From contig JAZHRO010000054.1 of assembly GCA_037157565.1 (NCBI GenBank), positions 19,079,501 to 19,143,500 of the forward strand: 64,000 nt of DNA. Reading direction: 5' to 3'. Numbering within the stretch: position 1 is the first letter of the stretch; each line of letters starts with the position of its first letter. This DNA comes from Thalassia testudinum. Lineage: Eukaryota; Streptophyta; Magnoliopsida; Alismatales; Hydrocharitaceae. Under the pieces are notes generated by a model, which saw only the letters and a list, made by a program, of their open reading frames with translations, ran no database searches and had not been told where the DNA came from. The position numbers and the translations under genes are program-made. Positions 23,713 to 35,182 of this stretch are shown here, one piece after another.

Positions 23713-26700
23713 TTGATGGATGCAATCCGCCACGTACCAGCTTACGCACGATTTCTAAAGAATATATGTACACCCCAGCGTAAGCCGCGAACCAAGGGAG
23801 GGAGCCCAATTGTTCTGTCAGAGCAAGCCAGCTCTGTAATCCTTAGTAGACTCCCACCCAAGGCAAAAGATCCTGGGACTCCCCTGATTTCCTGTAAGAT
23901 AGGTGGTACCCAATTTGATAGAGCATTGTTAGACTTGGGTGCATCCATAAACCTGATACCCACATCCTTACTTGACCATCTAGAAGAATCTGAGCTAAAA
24001 CCAACCGAGGTGACATTACAATTAGCAGATCGATCTATAAAGTCACCAAAAGGGATTCTCGAGGATGTTATCGTAAGAGTGCGGGATTTCTATTTTCCAG
24101 TGGACTTTATAGTCTTAGATATGGATGCACCTGAGAACCCTAGGGATACACCAATCATTCTAGGGAGACCTTTCTTGGCTACTGCTAGAGCCAACATCAG
24201 CTGTGAGGAGGGCCAAATAGAGCTTAAGTTTGGAGATCAAACACTGAAAATTGATATATTTAAGGCCCAACAAGGAATTAATTGCGGCGTCATCGAACAA
24301 ATTTGTGACATCAAGACTTTGGTTGATGAATCACACCTCCAGAATGACTCGATTATGCCTCATCAACCACAGAAGGATCTTGACCCGCAAACAGAGGAGT
24401 CGAATCCAGATATGAACAACCCAGTAACTCCCACCCTTGAACCTCACATCTATACTGAACCACCCACTGCTGCTGATAACCCCATCCTCGAACTGAAACC
24501 CCTTCCTGCTCACTTGAAATACATCTTTTTGGGTTCTAATCAGACCCTTCCTGTGATTATCAATTCCAACCTCAGTCCTGAACAGGAATCCCGTCTGATT
24601 GTTGTCCTCCAGCAACATCGCAGAGCCATCGGATGGACTCTCGATGATTTGACTGGAATAAGTCCCTCTTATTGTACTCATCATATCTATTCAGAAGAGG
24701 GCACACGACCTTCTCGTGAAATGCAGAGATGCTTAAACCCCAATCTGCAGGAGGTCGTGAAAAAGGAGATCATCAAGTGGTTAGATGCCGGAATCATCTA
24801 CCCGATATCCGATAGTCGTTGGGTGAGCCCAATTCAGGTCATTCCCAAGAAGGCAGGACTCACCACTATAACGACTGAGACCGGAGAAATCATTCCTACC
24901 CGATTAGCCAACTCGTGGAGAGTCTGTATAGATTACAGCCGACTCAATTCCTCCACGAAGAAGGATCATTTCCCACTACCCTTCATTGATCAAATTCTCG
25001 AAAAACTTGCGGGAAATAGGTTCTTCTGCTTTCTTGACGGGTACTCCGGTTATAACCAGGTGGCAATCCATCCTGAGGACCAAGAAAAGACCACGTTCAC
25101 CTGCCCCTTCGGAACATACGCTTTCCGAAGGATGCCTTTCGGTCTTTGCAATGCACCCGCTACTTTTCAGCGATGCATGCTTGCCATATTCTCAGATATG
25201 GTAGGTGATTATCTGGAAGTCTTCATGGATGACTTTTCAGTTTTCGGAGCATCATTCGACGATTGCCTCCAACACTTGGTCCAGATACTCAGGCGGTGCA
25301 TCGATGTGAATTTGGTTCTTTCCTAGGAAAAGAGCCATTTCATGGTGCCTGAGGGAATTGTCCTGGGACACTCAATTTCGGAGAAAGGTATCCAAGTGGA
25401 TCGAGCTAAGGTTAATCTGATTTCTCACCTTCCTATGCCTAGCTCGATCAGGGACATCCGTTCCTTTTTAGGGCATGTCGGTTTTTATCGACGATTTATC
25501 CCTGATTTTTCAAAAATCGCGCACCCCCTGACCACTCTTCTCTCCAAGGATGTTCCTTTCGAAATTTCCAAGGAATGCACTCAAGCATTTGAAATCCTGC
25601 GTGACCGAGTCACCCAAGCCCCGATCCTACAGTCCCCTGATTGGTCTCAACCCTTTGAGATCATGTGCGATGCATCCGACTTCGCTGTAGGAGCGGTTTT
25701 GGGACAGAAAATTGACAAGAAAACTGTGGTCATTTACTACGCCAGCAAAACACTCGATGAGGCTCAGCGTAACTATACGGTTACTGAGAAAGAGCTGCTA
25801 GCTGTAGTATTTGCCCTAGAAAAGTTCAGATCGTACCTTCTGGGTTCCCGTGTCATCATATACTCGGATCACACGGCTGTGAGGCATCTCCTTGCAAAGA
25901 AGGACGCGAAACCTCGATTAATCCGATGGATCTTGCTGTTGCAAGAATTTTACCTTGAGATTCGCGACAAAGCGGGAAAGCAAAATGTGGTAGCTGATCA
26001 CTTGTCCCGTCTTCCTTCTGAAATAATTGACCCTTCCGGACCCATCACTGAGCATTTTCCCGATGAGCACCTGCTGACTATTGGTACTAGCCGTCCATGG
26101 TTTGCTAATGTAGTAAATTACTTGGCATCTCATCAGATCCCGTCCGATTGGCCGAAGGCCAAGAAAGACAAATTACGCTCCGATGCCAAGTATTACATTT
26201 GGGAAGACCCGTACCTCTTCCGCATAGGTGCCGATCAGATCATCCGGAGATGTGTCCCGGAAGGGGAATTCAACAAAATCCTCTCTTTCTGTCATGACCA
26301 GGCATGCGGTGGCCATTTCGCCGGGCATAAAATCGCATCAAAAGTCCTCCAGTGCGGCTTTTACTGGCCCACACTGTTCAAAGACGCATACAATCACTGC
26401 AAGGCATGCAGTCGTTGCCAGACTTTGGGCAACATGAGCCATCGCGACATGATGCCTATGCAACCGATTCTAGTATGCGAAATCTTTGATGTTTGGGGGA
26501 TTGATTTTATGGGCCCCTTTCCTGTTTCGGATGGTTTCGAATACATTCTGTTGGCTGTGGACTACGTGTCCAAATGGATCGAAGCCATACCGACCCGAAC
26601 CTGTGATCACAAAATCGTTCTCAAATTCATTCATCAACACATTTTCTCAAGGTTCGGGATTCCTCGTGCAATAATCTCTGATGGGGGGACCCATTTCACA

Positions 26701-27387
26701 AATGCTCAGTTTAGGTCACTGATGACCAAATACGGGGTGTCTCACCGAATCTCTACTCCTTACCACCCCCAAACTAATGGTCTAGCTGAACTGTCTAATC
26801 GGGAGATCAAGAAAATCCTGCAAGTCACTGTTCGACCTGACAGGAAGGACTGGTCGTCCCGACTTCCGGAAGCATTGTGGGCCTATAGGACCGCCCACAA
26901 GACCCAATTGGGCATGTCTCCCTTTAGACTGGTGTACGGAAAGGCATGCCACCTTCCCGTAGAACTGGAGCATAAAGCCTATTGGGCAGTACGGAACTGT
27001 AATCTAGATCTTTCCAAGGCTGGGACCCACAGAAAACTCCAAATCAGCGAGATCGATGAATTACGCCTAGACGCGTACGAGAACTCGCAAATCTACAAGG
27101 AGCGGGTTAAAGCCTTCCACGACAAACACATCTCGAGAAAGATCTTTCATCCTGGTCAAAAGGTCCTACTCTTTGATGCCCGACTAAAACTCTTCCCAGG
27201 AAAACTGAGATCCAAGTGGGTCGGACCATATTTGGTCCGACAGGTTTTTGGAAATGGAGCAATCGAAATCAGTCCACTCAGCCACGATTCTGAACCTTTC
27301 ATCGTGAACGATCAGAGGCTCAAGCCGTTCATTGATGTAACTTCTACTGATTTGGCTGAAACATCTTATATCCTCCTTTCCCCTTGA
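23713..27387 (+). pseudogene. pol: element A pol (protease-RT-RNase H-integrase), one internal stop
   Basis: Order: a HVPAYARFLKNI block (23738), protease with LLDLGASINL (about 23926), RT (24750-25320) with RVCIDYSRLN, FLDGYSGYNQ, MPFGLCNAPATF and catalytic FMDDF (25224), then a TAG at 25324 where the family has Trp. Downstream is uninterrupted to 27387: RNase H ([13 protein letters not shown], about 25668), integrase zinc domain (H...H...C-x2-C, 26290-26425), catalytic core with [10 protein letters not shown] (26495), [11 protein letters not shown] (26670) and NREIKK (26800). Upstream the frame is +1 relative to gag. The stop separates RT catalytic motifs from RNase H and integrase, so this copy is probably not autonomous. 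Ends with TGA at 27385. Confidence 0.92.
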
Positions 27388-27409
27388 GCTTATTGCGCCC
27401 AGCCGATGG

Positions 27410-27443
27410 CGTAAAACTCAGCGCTTAACGGGAGGCAGCCCGT
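27410..27443 (+). other. conserved AGCGCTTAACGGGAGGCAGC motif
   Basis: Lies shortly after the pol stop; ACGGG and CCCGT pair across AGGCAG. Element C has the same motif at 44488-44522 with a compatible loop change. Similar GGGAGGCAACCC strings are familiar from Athila elements after pol. Confidence 0.65.
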
Positions 27444-28351
27444 CATTCTCTTTGAAAACCTGAAACTTGTTCTGACACCTTTTTGCACTTGAAGTTCACA
27501 CTTTAAGACAGCCGACTCCACCTCAGGTGCGTGCATCTGAGATTAGAAATCGTCCGCAACAGTCACCCCGACCCATTCACTCATCCAAATTTCTGTCTTA
27601 AGGAATGAACTAAGTTAAATAAAAACCCCCTAGGTTACAATGAGGACATTGTAAATCTTAGGCATGGGGGGGTATGAAAGTGCAAAACTTGTAAGAAAAG
27701 GTTTCAAACAAAAAAAAAATTCACATATGCCAAAAACACCATAAAAATTAAAAATTTTTTCGAAAAAGAATAAAAGGAGAAGGAAATTTTGTGAAGGAGA
27801 AAAGAAACAAAATGAAAAAGGAGCACAAAATTATGAGAAAGGGTGATAGTCATTAGTAAGGAACTAAGGAATTAACCTAAGTTCTAGACCTCATTCAAGA
27901 AAATAACTGAAAAGTGCACAATGAGATTAGTAAGAATGCAAACCTTAGGCATTCTTGAATAGACTCTTAGTACCCATTAAGATCTGGACACTCCTCAAGA
28001 GGTTGAGGAAAATGAAAAGCTGAAGTATTAGGTCTAAGGCTTAGGGAGTATTTGGCCTCGTTAACTAATTTTTGGTTTACGGGACTCAGTAACCTAAGCA
28101 CCCTAACCTCACACACAGCCTGGTTCAGTAAGCGTAAAAATCAGAATCACGCAGAAGCGTCGCAAAATTCTGAAAAGAACACCTAGAATAGGAGCGGACG
28201 ATCAACACAAGTTGATTTGGACGAGTTCCCAGCGCGGAGAGGCGGGAAATCCCCTCGAAGATGCGTAACAAAATATCATCTCCTCGGTGCTTGTCTCTTA
28301 GGATATTTACATATCCTACTGGGGGCATGTAAGCACTCTGCTGGTTCAGAT

Positions 28352-28500
28352 TCCATGGATGGCATTATCTCTAAGTGTCAATTGCCAGGGTCTGGATCCG
28401 GCCACGGAACACCATGGATGGGATTATCTCGAAATCTCAATAGCCAGGGTTCCGGGGGTTGCCATGGGCGGTGCTATCTCGAAGCATCGATCGCCAGGAA
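28352..28500 (+). repeat. three imperfect repeats in element A 3' UTR
   Basis: Three units beginning CCATGG at 28352, 28412 and 28462, each with (C/T)TATCTC then GCCAGG. The ends of units 1 and 3 can pair (GGCA/TGCC and GGCG/CGCC). The same trio is at 45439-45587 in element C. Confidence 0.65.
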
Positions 28501-28930
28501 CCCTTGAGGATTGATGATGGGAGCAAGGAATCTGATACAGACCGTGTTGAAAAGCCAATCCTAGGCCAGAACTAAAAAGAAAAAGAGAGAGAAAACTCTC
28601 CAAACAGAAAAACTTTCTATCTCTCTCTTACAAAACGCACTGCGAACTGAGCCAGGGCTAAAATCATTTCAAGCACGGGTGCTTTAACCACAAAGTCCAA
28701 TAAACCTTAGGTTAGTTCTTGTGGACCTTAAAAACCTTTGCTAAAGACTGAGGCTAAGGCTAGACAGATTTGGATCTTGATTGATACTAGAGTACCTTTT
28801 AGGCCTATGGTCAGCATTCTAACCTAATCTATGCTCAAATAAAAAAGGGCACTTATCTAAAACTATTAAAAACTTCATGGTCTAGAACAAGGGTTGAAAC
28901 CTTAAGTTTTTGCTAAGGGATTAGCAAAAG

Positions 28931-28945
28931 CTAGGCATGGGGGTA
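28931..28945 (+). other. polypurine tract, element A
   Basis: CTAGGCATGGGGGTA abuts the TGATGAG of the 3' LTR; the same string precedes the 3' LTR of C at 46013-46027. Confidence 0.75.
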
Positions 28946-31618
28946 TGATGAGAACCTCATCATGAGCCATAAGTAGCTCAGTTTGACCTAATACAAAGGA
29001 TAAAAGCTCCTACATAACTCAAGGAAAGGCTTAACTCAGAGAATTCTGAGTTTAAAGAGAAAACAAGTCATAAGGGGTAAAAATGCAATTTTACCAGTAT
29101 AATCTGCATACAGGGTAATTCAGGACCCAAACATAGGTCAAAGCAACTTAATAAGAATAAAAGTGGGATGAGATGATCTAGCAAGGGCTACAGCAATTCC
29201 AAGGAACTAAATGATAATCTGTAACCCTAAAACAACCCACTTCAATTCACGAGGTTCGAGGCAAAGTAAAAATAGAATAAACCCTCTAAAATTCATAGAA
29301 AAATAATCTCTAGGGTTTAGAACCTTCAATTTGGCCTTCAGAACCCATTTTGACCTACATTGAGAACCATGCCCAATTAATAACTTAATTTAGGTTTTCG
29401 CATAAATTGACCGGTCAAACAAGGTTTAATATAGAAATGAAATTCACCATCAGATTCCTTAGGTCCTAATTAATCATGTATAAAAACTTGAGCCTAAGAA
29501 GAAACCTCCTTGACCGACTTTACACTTTGGTCCTCATATATTTACTTTTTGGCCCTCAACTTTTGAACCCTCGCATTTTGGCCCCTAACTCTCCTTCGTT
29601 CTTTGCGTTCAGGTCCCCCCTGCAAAACCTGCCAGCACCATGCTCCGGCGACCTTGCGCGGAGCATGGCGCCGCGCAGGGTGAGGGGGAGAGCCTGGCAA
29701 GTAAACCGGGGGTGCCCTGCGTCGTCAGCCGTCGCAAGGACACCCCCCTGGTCGCTGTAACCCACCATACCGGCCGTGCGAACGCACGGACGGTATGGGT
29801 TTCCATCTCCGGCGTCCTCTGGCGAGGGAGACACGTCGTCTCCCTCCGCCTTCCTCCCTGTTTTGATCCCTATAAATACCCCCGTCGCTCCACCGACCTC
29901 GGCAGCTCGGATCTGACGGAGAAAACCCCCAACTTTCCTCTCCTCTCACTCTGGCAGACGCCCACCAGCTCCGGCGGTTCCTCCCCCTCCTCCTCTTCGC
30001 TCTGCCGCAATACCAGCAGCAGAGACTTCCTCCCCTGCTCTTCCCGCGCCACGCCGCACCCAGCTGGCGCCTCTCCGGCTCTCTGCTCGCCGCCGCCCCT
30101 TCCCCTGGGCATCCTGCTGCTCCCCCTTCGTCCCTGCAATTAAGTTAGAACTACTTCCCTTCTTCTCCTCTTTCTTTCCCCAGTTTCAATTTGTTCAATT
30201 AAGCCCTCGACCGACCCTGACCATCGTCACCCCCTTCGTCTCCGGCCACCCTCCGGCGAGATGCCCCCATCGCTCCACAGCCTCACACGCCTCGCCGACC
30301 CTCACCGAACCTCCGCCTCATCACACTGAGCACCCCCCACCCCTCCACTGCCACTCCACACCTCCGTAACGCTCCCCCAAACAAATCCATTTCTCCGGTT
30401 GCAGTCCAACCTAGGGCTGCCGCCAGACACCACCTTGCGGCTTGCCGCACAGCTCCACACCTTCGTCGTGCCACGGCGAAGGTTCCCCAGTAGTTTGATC
30501 AGGCCGAGAGGCCATATTCGTGTCCGACAGGTTCTGAGGCTCGACCGCCATTAACGCCACATTGAAGCAGCTTCTCCCGCGCTCCAGGCTTGAGGACTCC
30601 AGGTCTCCAGCTGCTGCGGATTACGGGGATTCCTGTGAAGGCAGCCAGCCAGCAACCGACGCAAATCGAAGCTGCAGCTGCAGAAGCAAGGCCGCGGTCT
30701 TCCAGCAGGCGCACGCGAGGAGAGGCCTCCGTTTAGTCCCACATCGGTAAGCCTCACAACTCTTTCACCGTTTAAATTGATTTTGTGAATAAGCCTTACT
30801 GCCTCAGCACACGGGGTGAGGTCCCCTTCACCCGCCCGGTTACCCGGTCTCGTCCGCGCTCACGCCCCGCGGACCTGACCCGACCCGACTTAGACTGACC
30901 TGCACTCCTCGCCCACCACGCACGCCGGTGGGCCTGGACCCGGGCGCGACCCGTACCCGACTACCCGGCAGCTCTGGGAGAGCTATCCCATGAGCGGTTT
31001 CTGAGAGAGAGAGACGCGGGGGGGGGGAGGGTAGAGTAGGTTTTGTCTTCTGACGTAAACTCTGAAGTGTGCAGGCACAGGTGAAGAAGAAGGACCGCGG
31101 AAGAAGAAGGAAGCTGAGGGAGACACTGTAGCAACAAGCAGTTTAAGTCGTCTGATTGGAAAATCAGACGACGTCCTGACAGGAAAAAGAAAAGAAGAAA
31201 GAAGGAGATCTGAAGAACAACAGAAGAAGGCGAGGCAGAAGAGAACACAAAAGAACAAGGGAAGAACTGAAAGAAGAAGAGCACGAGAAGAAGATCTGAA
31301 GAAAGGAAAAGAAGAAAGAAAGGAAAAAGAAGAAGAACATCACCACTGCAGATAAAGAAGAAGAAGATAACAGAAGATCTGAGACGAGGAAAAGCAAAGA
31401 GAAAAGAAGAAAAGACAACAAATTCTTTCTCTCTCTTTCTTTATTTTTGTAAAAGAAACTTGTACCCCTAGAATACAACTTGCTCCCTGAGTTCGACCTC
31501 GGGAACTCTTTTATTTTCCGAGTAAAAAAAATTTATATATTTGAAATGTTGGTAATAACTGGCTATACTACAACGCTATAACAATAAAACCCGGTTATCT
31601 CTCGAGCTCAACGTTTCA
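28946..31618 (+). repeat. 3' LTR of element A
   Basis: 2673 bp, same ends as the 5' LTR. Lacks 34 bp present at 19221-19254, which removes the GGCGACAGTCG hairpin, and has one extra AAG in the purine tract. Confidence 0.93.
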
Positions 31619-31623
31619 CATGG

Positions 31624-32100
31624 CGACGGCATATATAACGTTGCTGTTCTTTTTTCCTGTCGGTTACAAAAAACATCCGACATCAAAATATCGTTCATCC
31701 AGCAGAGCAATTGGGCCTTTTTTCGTCGGTTTCCAACTGACGATAATTTGATTTACCGTTGCTTATTTAAATAAGCGACTGCGTTGTTAAGTTACTCTTT
31801 CGCACGCTACTGTGCCTTTTTGTCAGTTTTACCATCGTTTAAAGAAAACGCCGTACTTATATAAGCGACAGTAAAAATATTTTTGCCATCGGTTATCATA
31901 AGAAGCGACGGTATAGAAATCTTCTATCGATGCTTATATAAAATTTTTACCGTCGGATATTTGCCGTCGGTTATTCAAATAACTGATGGTAAATGTATGG
32001 GTTTTTTTTTTAATTACCAGATGATGAAAAATACCTAGTAAATCTACTTTAAATAAAAATGAACAGAAATTTATATTTCATAAATATAAAATCTAATAAT
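31624..32100 (-). mobile_element. CACTA element, subterminal repeat region
   Basis: Many short direct and inverted copies of motifs such as ATAAGCGAC, GCGACGGTA, GTCGGTTA and CCGTCGG, spaced 20-50 bp. Such arrays are transposase binding sites in CACTA elements. Non-coding. Confidence 0.65.
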
Positions 32101-33610
32101 TTAAAAATTTGAAAATGAAATATTTACATAAAAAAGGTTATATGAAAAACATAGGAAAAGAAATAAATAAAAATCAAGATACAGTTGTCCTAATGCCACT
32201 AGCTCCACCTGCACACCCATGGAGTCTTCGTCTTGTCTGTAGATGCTGGGATTTGTGGAAGATCGATGCTCTGACTGACCCTTCTTCTGAAGAAGGCGTA
32301 TAAGTGTTTCAAGCTTATCATCCATGGCACTCATCTTATTATTTATCTCTACCTCTCTCTTCTCCCTCTCCTCCTCTCATCTCTGTAATGTGTCAATCTT
32401 TTTATGCAGTTGATCGACAACAGTAGCTGAGATGGCACATTTCCTTCCATACCAAGTAGATAACATGTATGCCCTCCCCGCACTAGAAACAAAATCATCA
32501 TGGTCTGGTGGCATCACTGTCCTAAATGACTCCTCTACATCTAAAGGCTGCTAGACGCTCTCAAAGGTATCATTAGTAGGGGATGTACTAATTGTACCAT
32601 TTGATCTTAATGTATTAAAAAATATTATTATAATATATATATATATAAAGTTATAAATTTTTGGAGTTTAGGATACTTACGATCACCCGCAGCTACAGCC
32701 TTACTGTGGGTGACCTCGTAGATATCCATTTTATTCATTTCAATCTCATCATGTGCAACGGACTAAAAATATAAAAATGATACAATTAGGTTAAAATAAC
32801 TTAAAAATTAAGTAATATTCAACTTAAAAGTAGTTCCAACAGTTACATAATGGCTCCTGACCGTCTCGATGCTCTTTCGACCCAAACAATGGGTCTGTGG
32901 TGGAGCTTTAGCCCTATTGGCCTTTTTTTTTTTGCTTGCTTTTGTAGACATATACAATAATTTTTTTTATAAATCTAAGAGATATGAAATTAATGAAGTA
33001 ATTTTTAATTACTTACTAACCTCCGTCTTTGGATCCAGCCAATTCTCGCATACCTTCTTCCAATCATCAGGCATGACATTAGGAGGAACATCATCCATTG
33101 CCTCCTCAGGTGAACTCTTGTTCGAGAGAAACTAAATACCAAATAAAAATTGTTAAAAATAATATAAGAAATTATGTGCATAAAAAATGTAAATGCTTGA
33201 AAATTCTTACGTTTCTCTTGGTCTCCGTCCTCTAATCATTGTGGATTTTAGTGACGTGCTTAAAAATATATTGGAAGGCATTGGGTCGTCACCCCAATCG
33301 TAATTTACCTACATTAATTTTAAAAAATGTTGGTCAATCTTATTTTATAATAATTTTAAGATAAAGTTATAAAAGAAATAACTTTTATAAATAAAATTAC
33401 CTCCGATGGATGATCTGCCTCTTTAGCTCTGCAAGCACCTTCCTCCGGTCGAAGTTGCAAATGGGCACAATGGACTTAACAATTGTGCCAACTCGATTGA
33501 TAAAGCCCAAATAATTCTCCACCCCCCTGTGGTTCTAAGCCTAATTGTTATTCTCACGCCCTCGGAGATACGTTGGAGGTCTAGATTTTTGGTCTTCACC
33601 CATCCTCTTG
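32101..33610 (-). pseudogene. CACTA accessory protein (Ptta/En/Spm, Transposase_24 type), 3' exons
   Basis: Minus-strand exons bounded by GT/AG: about 33610-33401 (GFINRVGTIVKSIVPICNF), 33308-33211, 33131-33021 (NVMPDDWKKVCENW), about 32940-32847 (ANRAKAPPQTHCLGRKSIET), 32762-32681 (EMNKMDIYEVTHSKA) and 32605-32101 (coiled-coil end, KREVEINNKMSAMDDKLETL). The N-R-A-K ... G-K/R-S box, the D-W-x3-C box and a charged helical C-terminus are hallmarks of this plant CACTA family. Internal stops (TAG in ESV*QPL, TGA in LQR*EEE) and frame changes in the first two exons make it a pseudogene. Its upstream exon continues at 63146-63154 behind the solo LTR. Confidence 0.75.
33606..33610. repeat. target-site duplication of solo LTR S, left (TCTTG)
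   Basis: TCTTG precedes TGTAATGG at 33611 and recurs at 63141-63145 after the terminal AACA. Confidence 0.9.
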
Positions 33611-34079
33611 TGTAATGGCTCGTTATCCTTTTTGTCATTTAAGACATCTGAAGTTTCAGTTAGACGTCTAGACATGTTCCCGGACGTCTAAAAGTGAGCT
33701 TTTCATATTGCGTGGAATGCTTTGCGCACAGAAACCCTCTCTCTCCTTTGCCCCTCACCCAAACCCTAACACCCCTCTCCTATATACACCGCCTCCCTTC
33801 TCTCCTCTCCTCCTCACACCACAGCCACCACCACCTCCAGCACCTCTTGTGCGGCAACAGCGAGGCCAGACGAGAGTGGCGAGAAGGGGGCGAGCGAGGG
33901 AGAGGAAGGAAGAGAGCGTGGAAGGTCGGAGGACCTTCAGGAGCTCGATGGAGCTCTCACGACCGGCGGCGGGCATGTGAGTGCGAGGAGGACGCTGGTG
34001 GGGAGCTACTCAAGCTCCTGCAGTGGCTGGAGCTGCCGCCGTCGACGGAGGTGCGAGCGGAGCAAGCTGCAAGGAGGTT

Positions 34080-34106
34080 CTGATACTGAAAGTTTTCAAG
34101 TATCAG
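34080..34106 (+). other. hairpin 1 in solo LTR S
   Basis: CTGATACT pairs with AGTATCAG, with an inner GAAA/TTTC stem and one bulged A. It sits directly before AGACGTCTGG, as the equivalent CTGATTCTGGAAA stem does in D (48016-48043). Confidence 0.6.
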
Positions 34107-34472
34107 ACGTCTGGAGTGATGTCCAGACGACTGGCACGGCACCTAGACGTCCGGAGCTAGGGCCAGACGTTTGAAAGCACATATATCGCCAGGTACGTAT
34201 CTTCTTGCGCCATGCATATCATAACGGAGGGGATGTCAGCTGACCGTTGCATCTGCGGGTGTTCGTACGCAGGTGTAGCCTTTGGGAAGGCGCGCGGTGT
34301 GCTTTCCCAAGCACTTTTGGACATCTGATCACATCACTAGACATTCAGAGGTGCTTCCAAACGACCGGAGACCTTATCCGACATCTGGAATTGTCCCCAG
34401 AGGGTCGCAGAGGGAGTCTGGAGGTCTGATCAGTTGTAAGAAACACAAGGTGAGCTTTTGACGTATTTTAAG

Positions 34473-34496
34473 ACATCTTGGATTAGTCCAAGATGT
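34473..34496 (+). other. hairpin 2 in solo LTR S
   Basis: ACATCTTGGA pairs perfectly with TCCAAGATGT around a TTAG loop. The equivalent stem in D is AGACGTCTGGAA/TTCCAGACGTCT around GAAG (56038-56065). Confidence 0.65.
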
Positions 34497-35177
34497 TTAA
34501 TTTTGATCATTAACCGCGTTTTTAGCCTGTTTAAGGCCCAAACGGAATTGGATTTCCGTAAACGAAGTACCGTTGTTTTCCACTTGAGGTCCCTTATGTA
34601 TTTGTGTTGAGTATCTACTGTTTTGAACGTGTCTAATGTACATTGGTCGTTGGTACAAGTTACCAGCCAGTTCCATGTTCGGGGACCACGGAGACGACAA
34701 CATCTGCGGCACATGCCTTCATTCCTCCCGTGATACCTGGTAGAGTGGTTTAACCCAATTGTTAATATTTAAATAAGAATGTACTTGGTTGGAATAGTTG
34801 AATTGAACTCTAGGATACAGAATGAACCTTAGGGTAGAAATAAATGAGCCTGTTTGAGTTGTACTGTTTACTTAAATGCATGATTAAGATAAACTAATAG
34901 TAAATGTCTTTAATATAATTACAAGATGCATGTTATTGAGAATTGAATTATGAAAACACGAACTGCCTGTATATGGATGAGGAACGAATTATGAGACATG
35001 AGATCTAAACCTGGATAAATGAGGTGAATATGAGCATGAACCCAACGGGGAATTAGGGGTAGAACTCCTGTGGATAAACGGAATTTGGAAATGTAGATGG
35101 GAAGTGTGTCGGCCCTTGTGTATGTGGTACCAAGGAGAGCAACTGTCCCCTTTTAGTGTAGAGCGAAGCTAGCCTCC

Positions 35178-35182
35178 CTTGG
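35178..35182. repeat. target-site duplication of element B, left (CTTGG)
   Basis: CTTGG before TGTTAAGA at 35183; the same five bases follow the 3' LTR at 62083-62087. Confidence 0.9.

Larger units (their letters stand above)
27388..28945 (+). promoter_or_regulatory. element A 3' untranslated region
   Basis: No env-like ORF is present. It holds a conserved GCGCTTAACGGGAGGC motif (27420), an early copy of the polypurine motif (27661), three related hairpin-like repeats (28352-28500) and the true polypurine tract (28931-28945). All four recur in element C. Confidence 0.7.
18054..31618 (+). mobile_element. element A: Athila-like LTR retrotransposon
   Basis: Complete in structure: LTRs 18054-20757 and 28946-31618, CATGG target duplication, tRNA-Asp primer site, leader, gag, protease-RT-RNase H-integrase, long 3' UTR and polypurine tract. 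The Athila assignment rests on the tRNA-Asp primer site, the DLGA protease site, gag with no visible zinc knuckle, and sequence such as HVPAYARFLK before protease. By eye I count about 24 substitutions between the LTRs, all but one transitions, so it is a young insertion. The coding region nonetheless has four in-frame stops and one frameshift. Confidence 0.93.
33611..35182 (+). repeat. solo LTR S, left half (Tekay type)
   Basis: Starts TGTAATGGC. Carries a TCCTATATACACC TATA box (~33778), GACGTCT sites, two hairpins (34080-34106 and 34473-34496) and an ACCTGGTAGAGTGG block (34736). It ends at the CTTGG target of element B and resumes at 62088. Total length without B is about 2.6 kb. No internal region is attached, so it is a solo LTR from LTR-LTR recombination. 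Confidence 0.85.

Noticed and set aside
27388..28945. Env-like gene expected after pol in Athila elements
   Set aside because: No long frame with signal peptide or membrane span; the longest frames are under 100 codons and the stretch is conserved as non-coding with element C.
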